Source: Pseudoduganella danionis (GTDB lineage Bacteria; Pseudomonadota; Gammaproteobacteria; Burkholderiales; Burkholderiaceae_D). From it: a stretch of 64,000 nt of DNA. The notes beneath the pieces are model-generated. The model searched no databases and was not told where the DNA came from. It saw only the letters and a program-made list of their open reading frames with translations. A program made the translations under genes and the position numbers. Positions 17,531 to 26,059 of this stretch are shown here, piece after piece (the stretch's first letter is position 1; the number at the start of each line of letters is the position of its first letter). Location: assembly GCF_009720775.1 (NCBI RefSeq), contig NZ_WNKW01000002.1:496001-560000 (forward strand). Direction: 5' to 3'.

Positions 17531-18310
17531 ATGCGTGCTGCGCCGCTGATCCAAAGGCTGGCCGTGCTTGGTCTGTGCTGTCTGCTGTGTAGTGTGGCGC
17601 AGGCTCAAGAGCCGGTATTGCGCGTGTGTGTCGATGCCGTGGCCTATCCCCCTTACACCACGCCCCAGCATGATGGCTGGGCGCAAAAGCTGGCCGAGCG
17701 CAGTGCGCTTAAACTGGGCCTGCAACTGAGGTTTTATTCCGCGCCCATCAATCGTTGCCGCGCCATGCTGCAGGCCGGACAAATCGATGCGCTCAACGGC
17801 GTCGCCTACGTGGCGCAAAACCGCAAGCTGCTGCAATTTCCATGGGCGGGCGAAGCCGAAGTGCCGGCGCGCGCCATTGCCGTGGTGAGCTTCGGGGTGT
17901 ACCGCAAGCGCGGCACGGTGGCGGGCTGGAATGGGCAGGCGTTTGAACATCTGACCACGCCCGTGCTGGTCAATTCGGGGCTGGTGGCCGTGACGGACCG
18001 GCTGCAGCAAATGCGGGTGGCATATGATGATGGCGCGCGCGATACCGAATCTAATCTGCGCAAGCTGCATATCGGCCGGGCCGAGGTGGCCGTGCTGCTC
18101 GATCTGGCGGCGCAGGAACAGATACACGCACAAGGATTGAGCGCGGAAGTGGAGCGTATGGCTCAGCCTTATGCGCGGCAGAATATGTATTTTGCTTTTT
18201 CGTCTGCCTACTATGCGCAGCACCGCCAGTTGGCCGAGCAGTTCTGGTTCGCGCTCGATGCGGAAATGGCGCAGGCCGACTTCCGGCGCGAGATACTGGA
18301 TCTGCCGTGA
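17531..18310 (+). CDS. Periplasmic solute-binding-like protein (SBP_bac_3 type)
   Basis: A 259-residue protein with a signal peptide (LIQRLAVLGLCCLLCSVAQA, cut after AQA near residue 25). The mature part starts EPVLRVCVDAVAYPPYTT, the first strand of family-3 amino-acid-binding proteins. LQAGQIDALNGVAY and a C-terminal half with YFAFSS follow. No transporter or sensor gene is beside it. Orphan proteins of this fold are common in Oxalobacteraceae; the ligand is unknown. Confidence 0.75.
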   Translation: MRAAPLIQRLAVLGLCCLLCSVAQAQEPVLRVCVDAVAYPPYTTPQHDGWAQKLAERSALKLGLQLRFYSAPINRCRAMLQAGQIDALNGVAYVAQNRKLLQFPWAGEAEVPARAIAVVSFGVYRKRGTVAGWNGQAFEHLTTPVLVNSGLVAVTDRLQQMRVAYDDGARDTESNLRKLHIGRAEVAVLLDLAAQEQIHAQGLSAEVERMAQPYARQNMYFAFSSAYYAQHRQLAEQFWFALDAEMAQADFRREILDLP

Positions 18311-18403
18311 ACGGGCCGCTGCGATTAAATTCTGCTTAAGTGCCTAGTCACATCGCTGCGGCTAGGCGTATGCTGCCAGTTCCTAGAATTTGCGAGAGCC
18401 TCC

Positions 18404-21127
18404 ATGAACTGCAGCCGTTTGAAATCCTGCGCTGCCGCCAGCCTGCTGCTGTGCGGCCTGTCCACTTATGCCACCGGCTCTGCATGGGCTGCCAGCACCC
18501 TGCCGCAAGGCGTCGTACGTGGCCCGGAGACGGACGGGATCAGCGAATACCGTCTGCCCAACGGCCTCAAGGTGCTGCTGTTTCCCGACGCGTCCAAGCC
18601 TACCGTCACCGTCAACGTGACTTATCTGGTCGGCTCGCGCCACGAGAATTACGGCGAGACAGGCATGGCCCACCTGCTCGAGCACATGCTGTTCAAGGGC
18701 ACGCCGAAAAACCCATCCATTGTGCAGGAGTTCTCCCAGCGTGGCATGGAATTCAATGGCACCACCTCGCTCGATCGTACCAACTACTACGAAGTATTCC
18801 AGGCCAGCGAAGATAATTTGAAGTGGGCGCTGGCGATGGAGGCGGATCGCATGGTGCATTCCAAGGTGGCACGCAAGGATCTGGATACGGAAATGACGGT
18901 GGTGCGCAACGAGTACGAGAGTGGCGAGAACAATCCCTTCGGCGTACTGCTCAAACGCATGCAGAGTGTGGCTTACGACTGGCATAGCTATGGCCGCTCG
19001 ACCATAGGCAACCGCAGCGATATCGAGCATGTGCGCATCGAGAATCTGCAGGCGTTTTACCGCACCTACTACCAGCCCGACAATGCCGTGCTGCTGGTGG
19101 CGGGCAAATTCGAACCGGCCAGCACGCTGGCCTGGATCAGCAAGACTTTCGGCGTGATCCCCAAACCCAAGCGCAGCCTGCCGCCGTTCTGGACGGTGGA
19201 ACCGGTGCAAGATGGCGAGCGCAGTTTTGTCGTGCGCCGCAAAGGCGATATGCAGTTGGTCGTGCTGGGCTACAAAGTGCCTTCGGCGCTGCAGGAAGAT
19301 AGCGATGCACTGAGCTTCATGTCCGAGATCATCGGCGATACGCCGAACGGCCGCTTGCACAAGGCGCTGGTGGAAACCGGCAAGGCGGCACAGGTATTCA
19401 GCTTCGGCCAGACCGGCTATGCGCCGGGCCTGCAACTGATGGGGGCCGTGGTGAAAGCCGGAGAACCATTGGAGCCGGTACGCGATGCGCTGATCGCCAC
19501 GGTGGAGAGTTTTGCCAGCACACCGCCCACGGAGGAAGAGATGGCGCGGGCGCGGCGCAGCTTTGCCAACGGTATCGAAAAAGCCCTCAACGATCCGCAG
19601 CGGGTCGGGGTCAGCCTGTCGGAAGAAATCGCGCTCGGTGACTGGCGTCTGCTATTCCAAGGGCGCGACAAGCTGCCCAGCTTTACGTCGCAGCAGGTGG
19701 CGGCAGCGGCAGGGCGCTATCTGAAGCGTGACAACCGCGTGGTGGGCAGCTTCATCCCGGACGATGCACCCCAGCGCGCCGAGATCCCTGCGGCGCCCAC
19801 GGTCGCACAGGTCATGCACGACTTCCAAGGCCACCACAGCGCGCTGACGGCAGAAGTCTTCAATCCCGATCAGGACAATATCGATGCGCGCACCGAGCGC
19901 CTGAATATAGGCGGTCTGAAAGTGGCGCTGCTGCCCAAGAAGAACCGTGGCGCTAGCGTGTCCGTGCATTTGCAGCTGCACTGGGGCGACGAGAAGAATC
20001 TGTTCAATCAGGGTGTGGTGGCCAGCGTGGCTCATGAAATGCTGATGCGCGGCACCAGCCGCTACACGCGCCAGCAACTGGCCGATACCATGTCGGAACT
20101 GAAGATGTCCGGCGGCCTGTATCAGTTCGATACGACCGGCCCCCATCTGGCGGCAGCGCTGCAGTTGGTGGCGCATGTACTCAAGGATGCCAGCTTCCCG
20201 CCGGCTGAATTCGAGCAGTTGCGCCAGCAATGGCTGGTGGCCATCGAAGCGTCACGCAACGAGCCGCAGACGCTGGCACGCAATGCGCTGGACGAATACC
20301 TGGACCACTATCCGAAAGGCGATCCGCGTGCGAGCATGAGCACCGATGAATTGCTGGCTGCCGTAAAGGCGATGACGCTGGAGCAGGTGGTGGCCTTCCA
20401 CCGCCAGTACTATGGCGCCAGCCACGGCGAGCTGGCCATCGTCGGTGACTTTGATGCGGCGGCCATCAAGCCCGTGGTGGAAGCGCAGTTCGCCGGCTGG
20501 GATAGCCAGGCCGCCTACGCGCCGCTGGTGCGCAGCAATGCCGACAAGGCACCGTTACAGCGCTTCATCGATACGCCGGACAAGGAAAATGGCGTGTATC
20601 TGGCGCGCCTGCCGCTGGCGCTGAATATCGACGACGAGGCCATGCCGCTGCTGGAACTGGCCAATTACATCTTCGGCGATGGCGGCCTGAAATCGCGTCT
20701 GATGGACCGCATCCGCCAGAAGGATGGCCTGTCCTACGGTGGCGGCAGCGGCCTGCAGGCGGGCGAGCTCGATAATGCGGGCAGCTTCACCATCGAAGCG
20801 ATCGCGGCGCCGCAGAACCTGAAAAAACTCTCGGCCGCGATACGGCAGGAACTCGAGCTGGCCGTCAAACAGGGCTTCACTGCACAGGAACTGGCGCGCG
20901 CCAAATCCGGCCTGCTGCAGCAGCGCGCGCAGAACCGTGCCCAGGACGCCATCGTGGCCGCCGGCTGGACCAATAATCTGTTCCGGAAGCGCAGCTATAG
21001 CTGGAGCAAAGCCTATGAGGCCAAGCTGCGCGCGGCCACGCTGGCCCAGGTGAATGCGGCCTTCCGCGCGGCCATCGATCCGGCCCGGCTGTCGGTGGTG
21101 ACGGCCGGCGACGCCAGCAAAAAATAG
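18404..21127 (+). CDS. M16-family zinc metallopeptidase, two-domain
   Basis: A 907-residue exported peptidase: signal peptide about 1-29 (cut after AWA), then an M16 N-domain with the inverted zinc motif HLLEH (residues 89-93 of GMAHLLEHMLFKG) and the third ligand in EMTVVRNEYESGENN near 163-175. The second half (about 480-900) is a non-catalytic M16 repeat without HxxEH, as in pitrilysin-like or processing-peptidase-like proteins. It probably degrades peptides in the periplasm. The stop (21125-21127) is only 2 bp from the inverted repeat of the next element, leaving no room for its own terminator. Confidence 0.92.
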   Translation: MNCSRLKSCAAASLLLCGLSTYATGSAWAASTLPQGVVRGPETDGISEYRLPNGLKVLLFPDASKPTVTVNVTYLVGSRHENYGETGMAHLLEHMLFKGTPKNPSIVQEFSQRGMEFNGTTSLDRTNYYEVFQASEDNLKWALAMEADRMVHSKVARKDLDTEMTVVRNEYESGENNPFGVLLKRMQSVAYDWHSYGRSTIGNRSDIEHVRIENLQAFYRTYYQPDNAVLLVAGKFEPASTLAWISKTFGVIPKPKRSLPPFWTVEPVQDGERSFVVRRKGDMQLVVLGYKVPSALQEDSDALSFMSEIIGDTPNGRLHKALVETGKAAQVFSFGQTGYAPGLQLMGAVVKAGEPLEPVRDALIATVESFASTPPTEEEMARARRSFANGIEKALNDPQRVGVSLSEEIALGDWRLLFQGRDKLPSFTSQQVAAAAGRYLKRDNRVVGSFIPDDAPQRAEIPAAPTVAQVMHDFQGHHSALTAEVFNPDQDNIDARTERLNIGGLKVALLPKKNRGASVSVHLQLHWGDEKNLFNQGVVASVAHEMLMRGTSRYTRQQLADTMSELKMSGGLYQFDTTGPHLAAALQLVAHVLKDASFPPAEFEQLRQQWLVAIEASRNEPQTLARNALDEYLDHYPKGDPRASMSTDELLAAVKAMTLEQVVAFHRQYYGASHGELAIVGDFDAAAIKPVVEAQFAGWDSQAAYAPLVRSNADKAPLQRFIDTPDKENGVYLARLPLALNIDDEAMPLLELANYIFGDGGLKSRLMDRIRQKDGLSYGGGSGLQAGELDNAGSFTIEAIAAPQNLKKLSAAIRQELELAVKQGFTAQELARAKSGLLQQRAQNRAQDAIVAAGWTNNLFRKRSYSWSKAYEAKLRAATLAQVNAAFRAAIDPARLSVVTAGDASKK

Positions 21128-21129
21128 GT

Positions 21130-21168
21130 GGGGTCAGGTCGGGCAAAGTGCAGGGGTCAGGTCGGGCA
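21130..21168 (+). repeat. Left inverted repeat, two REP words
   Basis: GGGGTCAGGTCGGGCA at 21130-21145 and again at 21153-21168, in direct orientation 23 bp apart; the block is the exact reverse complement of 22164-22202. Confidence 0.9.
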
Positions 21169-21218
21169 TCGGGGCAAGTTGCCATTGATGCGGTGTTGCT
21201 GCGCCTTGCTGCTTATTG

Positions 21219-22061
21219 CTATTGCTTGGTAAGGTGGGCACGAATTATTCTGCCTACCTTGCGGCGCGAAAAGCCGCAATGTCGCGCAATTTCACTCATG
21301 GAAAAGCTCAGTGACTGATGAGCCTGAATAATGGCAGCTTCAGTGCTCTGGTTAGCTGTGAAATATTCGCTGAGCTGACGATGTAAAGCGCCTTTCTGGG
21401 CGCGTAGAATGTCGTGAGATTGCAGGGCCGCTTCGACCAACTCAGCTTTTACCTGCGGTGCCAGTTCGCCCAGATGAAGCTGGTGACGCAATTGTTCCAT
21501 GGGGTGGCCGGCGTTTAGGCCTTGTAGTACAAATTTATAGTAGGAGTCCTTGGCGCGTTGCAGATCGTTGCCGAAATGCGAGAGCAAGGCCGTTGTATTC
21601 AGCCATTGAGGGCAGGGCACTGCACCCATGACATATCGATGGCTGCTCCAGTTCCATTCATCCACTGATTTAACCAGTTGGGCGCGCACTGGATTGAGCA
21701 CGATATAGCGCGCGAGTTCCTGAAGATAGGATTCTTTCTGGCACAGTATTGCCGTGTAGCGGCCCTGGAATACATGGCCGACTAATTGATGGCGGCGATT
21801 GAAGGTTTGCGAGTAGATGCCATTCAGCTGGCGCATCCCTTGTGCCAGATGGGCTTTGCGCGTTTCGATCAGTAGATGAAAATGATTGCCCATCATGCAG
21901 TAGGCATAGATTACAAAATCGAAACGCGCGCACACCTGCGTCAGTATATCTAGCCAGCAATTTCGATCGATGTCGTCGTGATAAATGAATTCACAGCGAT
22001 CCCCGCGCGTGGTGACGTGATACAGCGCACCGTCAAATTCGATTCGGAGAGGTCGGGTCAT
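21219..22061 (-). CDS. REP-associated tyrosine transposase (Y1_Tnp/IS200-like family)
   Basis: Single-strand DNA transposase of the HUH type. The 280 residues begin MTRPLRIEFDGALYHVTTRGD, a RAYT signature. The metal-binding HUH motif is H60-F61-H62 in MGNHFHLLIE, and Y83 in GIYSQTFNRRH is the likely nucleophile. ARYIVLNPVRAQLV (about 117-130) is another RAYT landmark. The C-terminal extension to 280 carries a helix-turn-helix (MSEIARHCGFSRRKVGRIIR), longer than the ~150-180 residues of small RAYTs. The catalytic residues are intact. It would act on the REP words at both ends of its own unit. Confidence 0.93.
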   Translation of the reverse strand: MTRPLRIEFDGALYHVTTRGDRCEFIYHDDIDRNCWLDILTQVCARFDFVIYAYCMMGNHFHLLIETRKAHLAQGMRQLNGIYSQTFNRRHQLVGHVFQGRYTAILCQKESYLQELARYIVLNPVRAQLVKSVDEWNWSSHRYVMGAVPCPQWLNTTALLSHFGNDLQRAKDSYYKFVLQGLNAGHPMEQLRHQLHLGELAPQVKAELVEAALQSHDILRAQKGALHRQLSEYFTANQSTEAAIIQAHQSLSFSMSEIARHCGFSRRKVGRIIRAHLTKQ

Positions 22062-22163
22062 AGGCGCAATGTAGCTGAGCGTACGAAAGCGGAATTGAAA
22101 TTCCTCAACAGACGGAAGCTCTCGTATGAAACTTGCTGATGCTTACAGTCGAGGCTGCACAAT

Positions 22164-22202
22164 TGCCCGACCTGACCCCTGCACTTTGCCCGACCTGACC
22201 CC
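22164..22202 (-). repeat. Right inverted repeat, two REP words
   Basis: TGCCCGACCTGACCCC at 22164-22179 and 22187-22202; the mirror image of 21130-21168 without a mismatch over 39 bp. Confidence 0.9.
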
Positions 22203-22208
22203 TCAGGG

Positions 22209-22949
22209 TTAAGTGGCGTTGAGTTCGGCTACGAAGTCGTACAGGTCGCCGCGGAAGTAGGAGCGGCAGAATTCAATGGCGCGGCCATCGCGCAGAAAAC
22301 CGATGCGCTCCACGGCCAGTCCGGCTTCGCCTGTTTTGGTCTGCAGCAGGCTGGCTTGTTCGCCCGTGAGCAGCAGGGCGCTCAGGCGCTGCAGCGCGCG
22401 CACGGGACGGTTGCCAGCCTGCTCTAGCGCCGTGTATAGCGAATCCTGCACGGCACCGAGTGCGGGCAGGCTGCTGCCTACCAACGTGGCATATTCGAGG
22501 CAGACCGGCACGTCATCGGCATAGCGGATGCGGTGGAAACGGTAGACCAGCGTACCCGGGCTGAGCCGCAGCCGCAGCGCTTCCTCGGGCGCGACGATGC
22601 CTTCGCTGCGTTTGAGCCAGACGCTGTGCGGCTGGCGTCCGCGTGCGCGCATATCTTCCGAGAACGAGCTGAGTTTGGCGAAGTTCTTTTCTATCCGGGT
22701 ATTGACGAAATTGCCCGAGCCGGGCCGGCGTACCAGCAGGCCTTCTTCCACCAGTCCATCGATGGCTTTGCGCACCGTGATGCGCGAGAGCCCCAGTTCG
22801 CTGGCCAGCTGGCGCTCGGCGGGCAGGGCACCATCCTTGCCGAACAGTTTGCTGTCGATAGCGCTGCGCAAAGCACGCTGTAGCTGCAGATACAGGGGTT
22901 GACTGTTGTTTTCGCCCAACTTCTGCATGATCTGTGCTAGCGCATTCAT
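22209..22949 (-). CDS. GntR-family regulator with UTRA ligand domain, GlcNAc locus
   Basis: 246 residues. The winged-helix domain (about 18-88) has LPAERQLASELGLSRITVRKAIDGL, of which GLSRITVRKAIDGL is the recognition segment, and the closing wing RRPGSGNFV. The UTRA ligand domain follows (about 100-246), as in NagR/YvoA and HutC regulators. It is divergent from the TonB-dependent receptor gene across 332 bp that hold TGGT-type half sites, so control of that receptor by an amino sugar phosphate is the simplest guess. A second regulator of the same kind lies at 39996-40730. Confidence 0.87.
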   Translation of the reverse strand: MNALAQIMQKLGENNSQPLYLQLQRALRSAIDSKLFGKDGALPAERQLASELGLSRITVRKAIDGLVEEGLLVRRPGSGNFVNTRIEKNFAKLSSFSEDMRARGRQPHSVWLKRSEGIVAPEEALRLRLSPGTLVYRFHRIRYADDVPVCLEYATLVGSSLPALGAVQDSLYTALEQAGNRPVRALQRLSALLLTGEQASLLQTKTGEAGLAVERIGFLRDGRAIEFCRSYFRGDLYDFVAELNAT

Positions 22950-23281
22950 ACCCAGTGGTCTCCCTTTGGTTTGTTGGAAAATAATACCAAAAAAGACCAG
23001 TTCTGCGGTATTACACTGGTCTTATCGAATTAGACCACTGCTACGCCTCTCGCCTGTGATAGAAAGCAACAAAGTGGTATGTATTGTTCATACAACATGA
23101 AGAAAAATATCGAAAACTGGTAGTGTTCTGGTATTGGTCTGGAGTATATTGGCGTTAAATTGGTTTTGTAAGTGGTTGCAAAGAAGGGATCTGCAGGAAG
23201 TTGCGGCGGCAACCAACTGCTTCTGAGATCTACGTTTAACCTGGACTGGCTTAGAGAAGCCACCAATCAAAGGGGGAGTAT
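22950..23281 (+). promoter_or_regulatory. Divergent control region of GntR gene and TonB receptor
   Basis: No gene in 332 bp. It holds several TGGTCT/AGACCA and TGGTAT/ATACCA half sites: AATACCA and AGACCAG at 22983-23000, ACTGGTCTT at 23015-23023 with TTAGACCA at 23030-23037, and CTGGTAGTGTT-CTGGTATT-GGTCTGG at 23117-23142. These fit GntR/UTRA operators of GlcNAc genes, usually built from such half sites. AAAGGGGGAGTAT before 23282 is the receptor's ribosome site. Binding is inferred. Confidence 0.55.
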
Positions 23282-25951
23282 ATGAAAGGTAATTTCACCG
23301 CAGAACAGCGCATGAAGCCGATCGCTGCAGCCGTGGCCATGCTGGCCATGAGCGTTGCCATGTCGGCCCAAGCTCAGCAAGCTAAAGAAGAACCAGCCAC
23401 CGTTATCGTGACCGGTATCCGTGCTTCGCTGCAGCAGTCGCTGAACCAGAAGAAAAATGCGGATTCGCTGGTGGAAGTGATCACCGCGGAAGACATCGGC
23501 AAAATGCCGGACAAAAACGTGGCTGACTCGTTGTCGCGCGTGGCTGGCGTGACCACCACCAGCGCCGGTTCGGCGGAAGGTTCGTTCGGCGAGAACGAAC
23601 ACGTACAACTGCGCGGCCTGTCCTCGCAATTCACCCTGACCACCCTGAACGGCCACACCGTATCGAGCGGTGACTGGTATGGTCCTAACATCGCTGCTGG
23701 CGGCCGTAGCGTTTCCTACACCCTGCTGCCATCGGATCTGGTGGGCCGCATCGTGGTGCACAAATCGTCGCAAGCTGATCTGGTCGAAGGCGGCGCTGCC
23801 GGTACCGTCGATATCCAGACCCGCAAGCCACTGGAATTCAAGGATCGCCTGACCACTTCGGCCTCCGTCGAAGCGGCTTACTCGACCGCTGCCAAGTCGA
23901 CCGACCCAGCGATTACCGCACTGGCTAACTGGAAAAACGAAGACAACACCTTCGGTATTCTGGCCCAGGTGTTCTCGCAGTCGCGCAAACTGCAACGCGC
24001 CGGTTCGGAAGGCGTATGGTGGGATAAAGCCGCTGCCAACTATCCGGATCCAGCCATTGCTGGCAAAAACGTTTCGCTGCTGAGCGGCGCCGTGCTGTTC
24101 GAACAGGAACGTAAGCGTAACGGTGGTTATCTGGAAGCGCAGTGGAAACCACAAAGCAATGTCACGCTGGACCTGTCGGGCTTCCTGTCGACTGTCGACG
24201 CGAAGAACTACAACACCAACTTCATGGCCGACACCATCAATGCCTTCAACGGCCCTGGCTGGAATGGCAATGCCGTGAAACCAACCGGTTCCTACACTGT
24301 GGCCGGCAATACGCTGACTTCTGTGTTCTATGACAAGAATGCCTTCGGCGCGAGTTCCGCCGGTGCGTTCTCGGTAGTGGAAGACGTGGCTGCACGTCCT
24401 GATGCGAAAACCGATTCGAAATTCCTGAACTTTGACGCTAAATGGAAAGTCAGCGACGACCTGACCCTGACCAGCAAACTGGGTCACACCAGCGGCAGCG
24501 GCAAGACCAAGGACGTCGGCTTCGAAGTGCTGAGCGGCTGGAACCAGGGTGCTGGCTACTCGCTGACCAGTGACGGCATCTTCGTGCTGAACGTACCGGG
24601 CGGCGACAAGTTCGTGCGCAGCGGCGGTGGCATTGGCGGCTGGGGTAGCTACACCTCGTCGACCGACAAGGAAACCTATGGCCAGGTTGACGCTGATCTG
24701 AAGCTGGCTTCGGATGTGGTGCCATCGATCAAATTCGGTGCCCGTTTCGCCAAGCACGAGCGCGATCTGCAGAAGATGGGCATGGTGCTGGGCAAAGGTG
24801 CGGATGACGAGAAACAGATTCCGGACAGCGCCATCGGCAACTACGGCTCTAACTGGTACGGCAACCTGCCTGTGAACCCAACCCCAGGCTTCAACCCGTT
24901 CAAGATCAGCAATGATTACGTGGCATCGTGGGTAGCCCAGTACGCTACCTTCAACACTCACGCTACCCAGCAAGAGTTCAACATCAAGGAAGACACCAGC
25001 GCCGGCTACATCATGGCTAACCTGCAGCCTTCCGAAACCATCAGCGGTAACGTTGGTGTACGTCTGGTGCGTACCAAGATGGACATCCGCGCTTACCTGC
25101 CAGGCGGTAAGCCACAGTACGAGCAGACCTTCAACGACGTACTGCCTAGCCTGAACCTGCGTGCCGACCTGTCGAAAGACCTGATCGCTCGCTTCGCTGT
25201 GAACCGCGGCATGTCGCGTCCTGACTTCGGCCAACTGGCTGGTAACGACCTGCGCGACCTGCAGCACAACGGCGTCGGCAGCAATCCTTACCTGACTCCT
25301 ATCCGCAGCAACAACCTGGATCTGAGCGTGGAATGGTACTTCGCACCTAAAGCTCTGCTGTCGGCTGGTGTGTTCAGCAGCGACCTGAAAGGTGTGATCG
25401 CTTATGGCCATAGCATCCTGCCATACGCTGACGCATCCAAAGGCGGCGTGATCGCCAACTACGACATCTCGGCACCGGTCAATACCAACGGCAAGCTGAA
25501 TGGCCTGAACCTGGCTTACGAGCAGAACGTCTGGGGCGGCATCGGCGTATCGGGTAACTACACCTACTCCGATGGCAAACAGACCGACAAGCTCGATAGC
25601 GGCACCTGCAACGGTAAAGCTGGCGAAGACTGCACCCTGTACGGCACCTCGAAGAACTCCTACAACGTAGGCGCCTTCTACGAAGATGACCGCTTCAGCG
25701 CACGTATCGCCTACAGCCACCGTTCGGTGTACAAGCTGGGTAACCGCGGCGGTGCGGACTACTTCCAGAGCCCTAACGGTTCGCTCAACATCGCTCTGAA
25801 CTACACCCTGAACAAGAACGTCATGTTCACGGTGGAAGCGCAGAATCTGAACGATCCGCTGATGACCGTGTACAAGACCGACACCACCCAGATCGCTGGC
25901 GTGTACAAAAACGGCAAGACCGTGTACGGTGGTCTGCGCGTCAAGTTCTAA
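23282..25951 (+). CDS. TonB-dependent outer-membrane receptor, GlcNAc/chito-oligosaccharide uptake
   Basis: 889 residues with a signal peptide (cut after SAQAQ near residue 32). The plug domain begins VIVTGIRASLQQSLNQKK and has VEVITAEDIGKMPDKNVADSL (within about residues 62-82), the pattern of the TonB receptor subfamily used for sugars in Proteobacteria. The barrel ends in TVYGGLRVKF with the C-terminal Phe needed for BAM assembly. The subfamily plus the GH18, NagX and nag genes around it point to chito-oligosaccharide or GlcNAc. A terminator follows at 26005-26039. Confidence 0.92.
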   Translation: MKGNFTAEQRMKPIAAAVAMLAMSVAMSAQAQQAKEEPATVIVTGIRASLQQSLNQKKNADSLVEVITAEDIGKMPDKNVADSLSRVAGVTTTSAGSAEGSFGENEHVQLRGLSSQFTLTTLNGHTVSSGDWYGPNIAAGGRSVSYTLLPSDLVGRIVVHKSSQADLVEGGAAGTVDIQTRKPLEFKDRLTTSASVEAAYSTAAKSTDPAITALANWKNEDNTFGILAQVFSQSRKLQRAGSEGVWWDKAAANYPDPAIAGKNVSLLSGAVLFEQERKRNGGYLEAQWKPQSNVTLDLSGFLSTVDAKNYNTNFMADTINAFNGPGWNGNAVKPTGSYTVAGNTLTSVFYDKNAFGASSAGAFSVVEDVAARPDAKTDSKFLNFDAKWKVSDDLTLTSKLGHTSGSGKTKDVGFEVLSGWNQGAGYSLTSDGIFVLNVPGGDKFVRSGGGIGGWGSYTSSTDKETYGQVDADLKLASDVVPSIKFGARFAKHERDLQKMGMVLGKGADDEKQIPDSAIGNYGSNWYGNLPVNPTPGFNPFKISNDYVASWVAQYATFNTHATQQEFNIKEDTSAGYIMANLQPSETISGNVGVRLVRTKMDIRAYLPGGKPQYEQTFNDVLPSLNLRADLSKDLIARFAVNRGMSRPDFGQLAGNDLRDLQHNGVGSNPYLTPIRSNNLDLSVEWYFAPKALLSAGVFSSDLKGVIAYGHSILPYADASKGGVIANYDISAPVNTNGKLNGLNLAYEQNVWGGIGVSGNYTYSDGKQTDKLDSGTCNGKAGEDCTLYGTSKNSYNVGAFYEDDRFSARIAYSHRSVYKLGNRGGADYFQSPNGSLNIALNYTLNKNVMFTVEAQNLNDPLMTVYKTDTTQIAGVYKNGKTVYGGLRVKF

Positions 25952-26004
25952 TGGCATGACTGATCCGGCCCGCTATGTCTGACAAGGCGGGCCGCGATTA
26001 AGCA

Positions 26005-26039
26005 AGGCTGTCCGGCACTGGTGCCGGCAGCCTTTTTTC
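26005..26039 (+). terminator. Intrinsic terminator after TonB receptor
   Basis: GGCTG-T-CCGGCAC pairs with GTGCCGG-CAGCC (26006-26032) and six T follow. A second hairpin, GGCCCGC/GCGGGCC (25967-25993), precedes it. It separates the receptor from the GH18 gene or limits read-through. Confidence 0.85.
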
Positions 26040-26059
26040 TTTGTATGACAGGATTAACT

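Larger units (their letters stand above)
21130..22202 (-). mobile_element. REP-associated tyrosine transposase element
   Basis: A 1,073-bp unit bounded by perfect 39-bp inverted repeats (21130-21168 and 22164-22202). Each arm holds two direct copies of GGGGTCAGGTCGGGCA separated by AAGTGCA, that is, two REP-like words. Inside is one complete transposase gene on the minus strand. No target duplication is visible. The unit begins 2 bp after the M16 stop and ends 6 bp before the stop of the convergent GntR gene. Confidence 0.85.

Noticed and set aside
19600..19615. GGGTCGGGGTCAG word resembling the REP words
   Set aside because: It lies inside the coding frame of the M16 peptidase, with only partial identity and no inverted partner; chance match.
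23267..25957. A long open frame of about 890 codons on the minus strand against the TonB receptor
   Set aside because: Complementary shadow of a well-supported receptor gene; the translated residues (many His, Val, Gln) show no domain.
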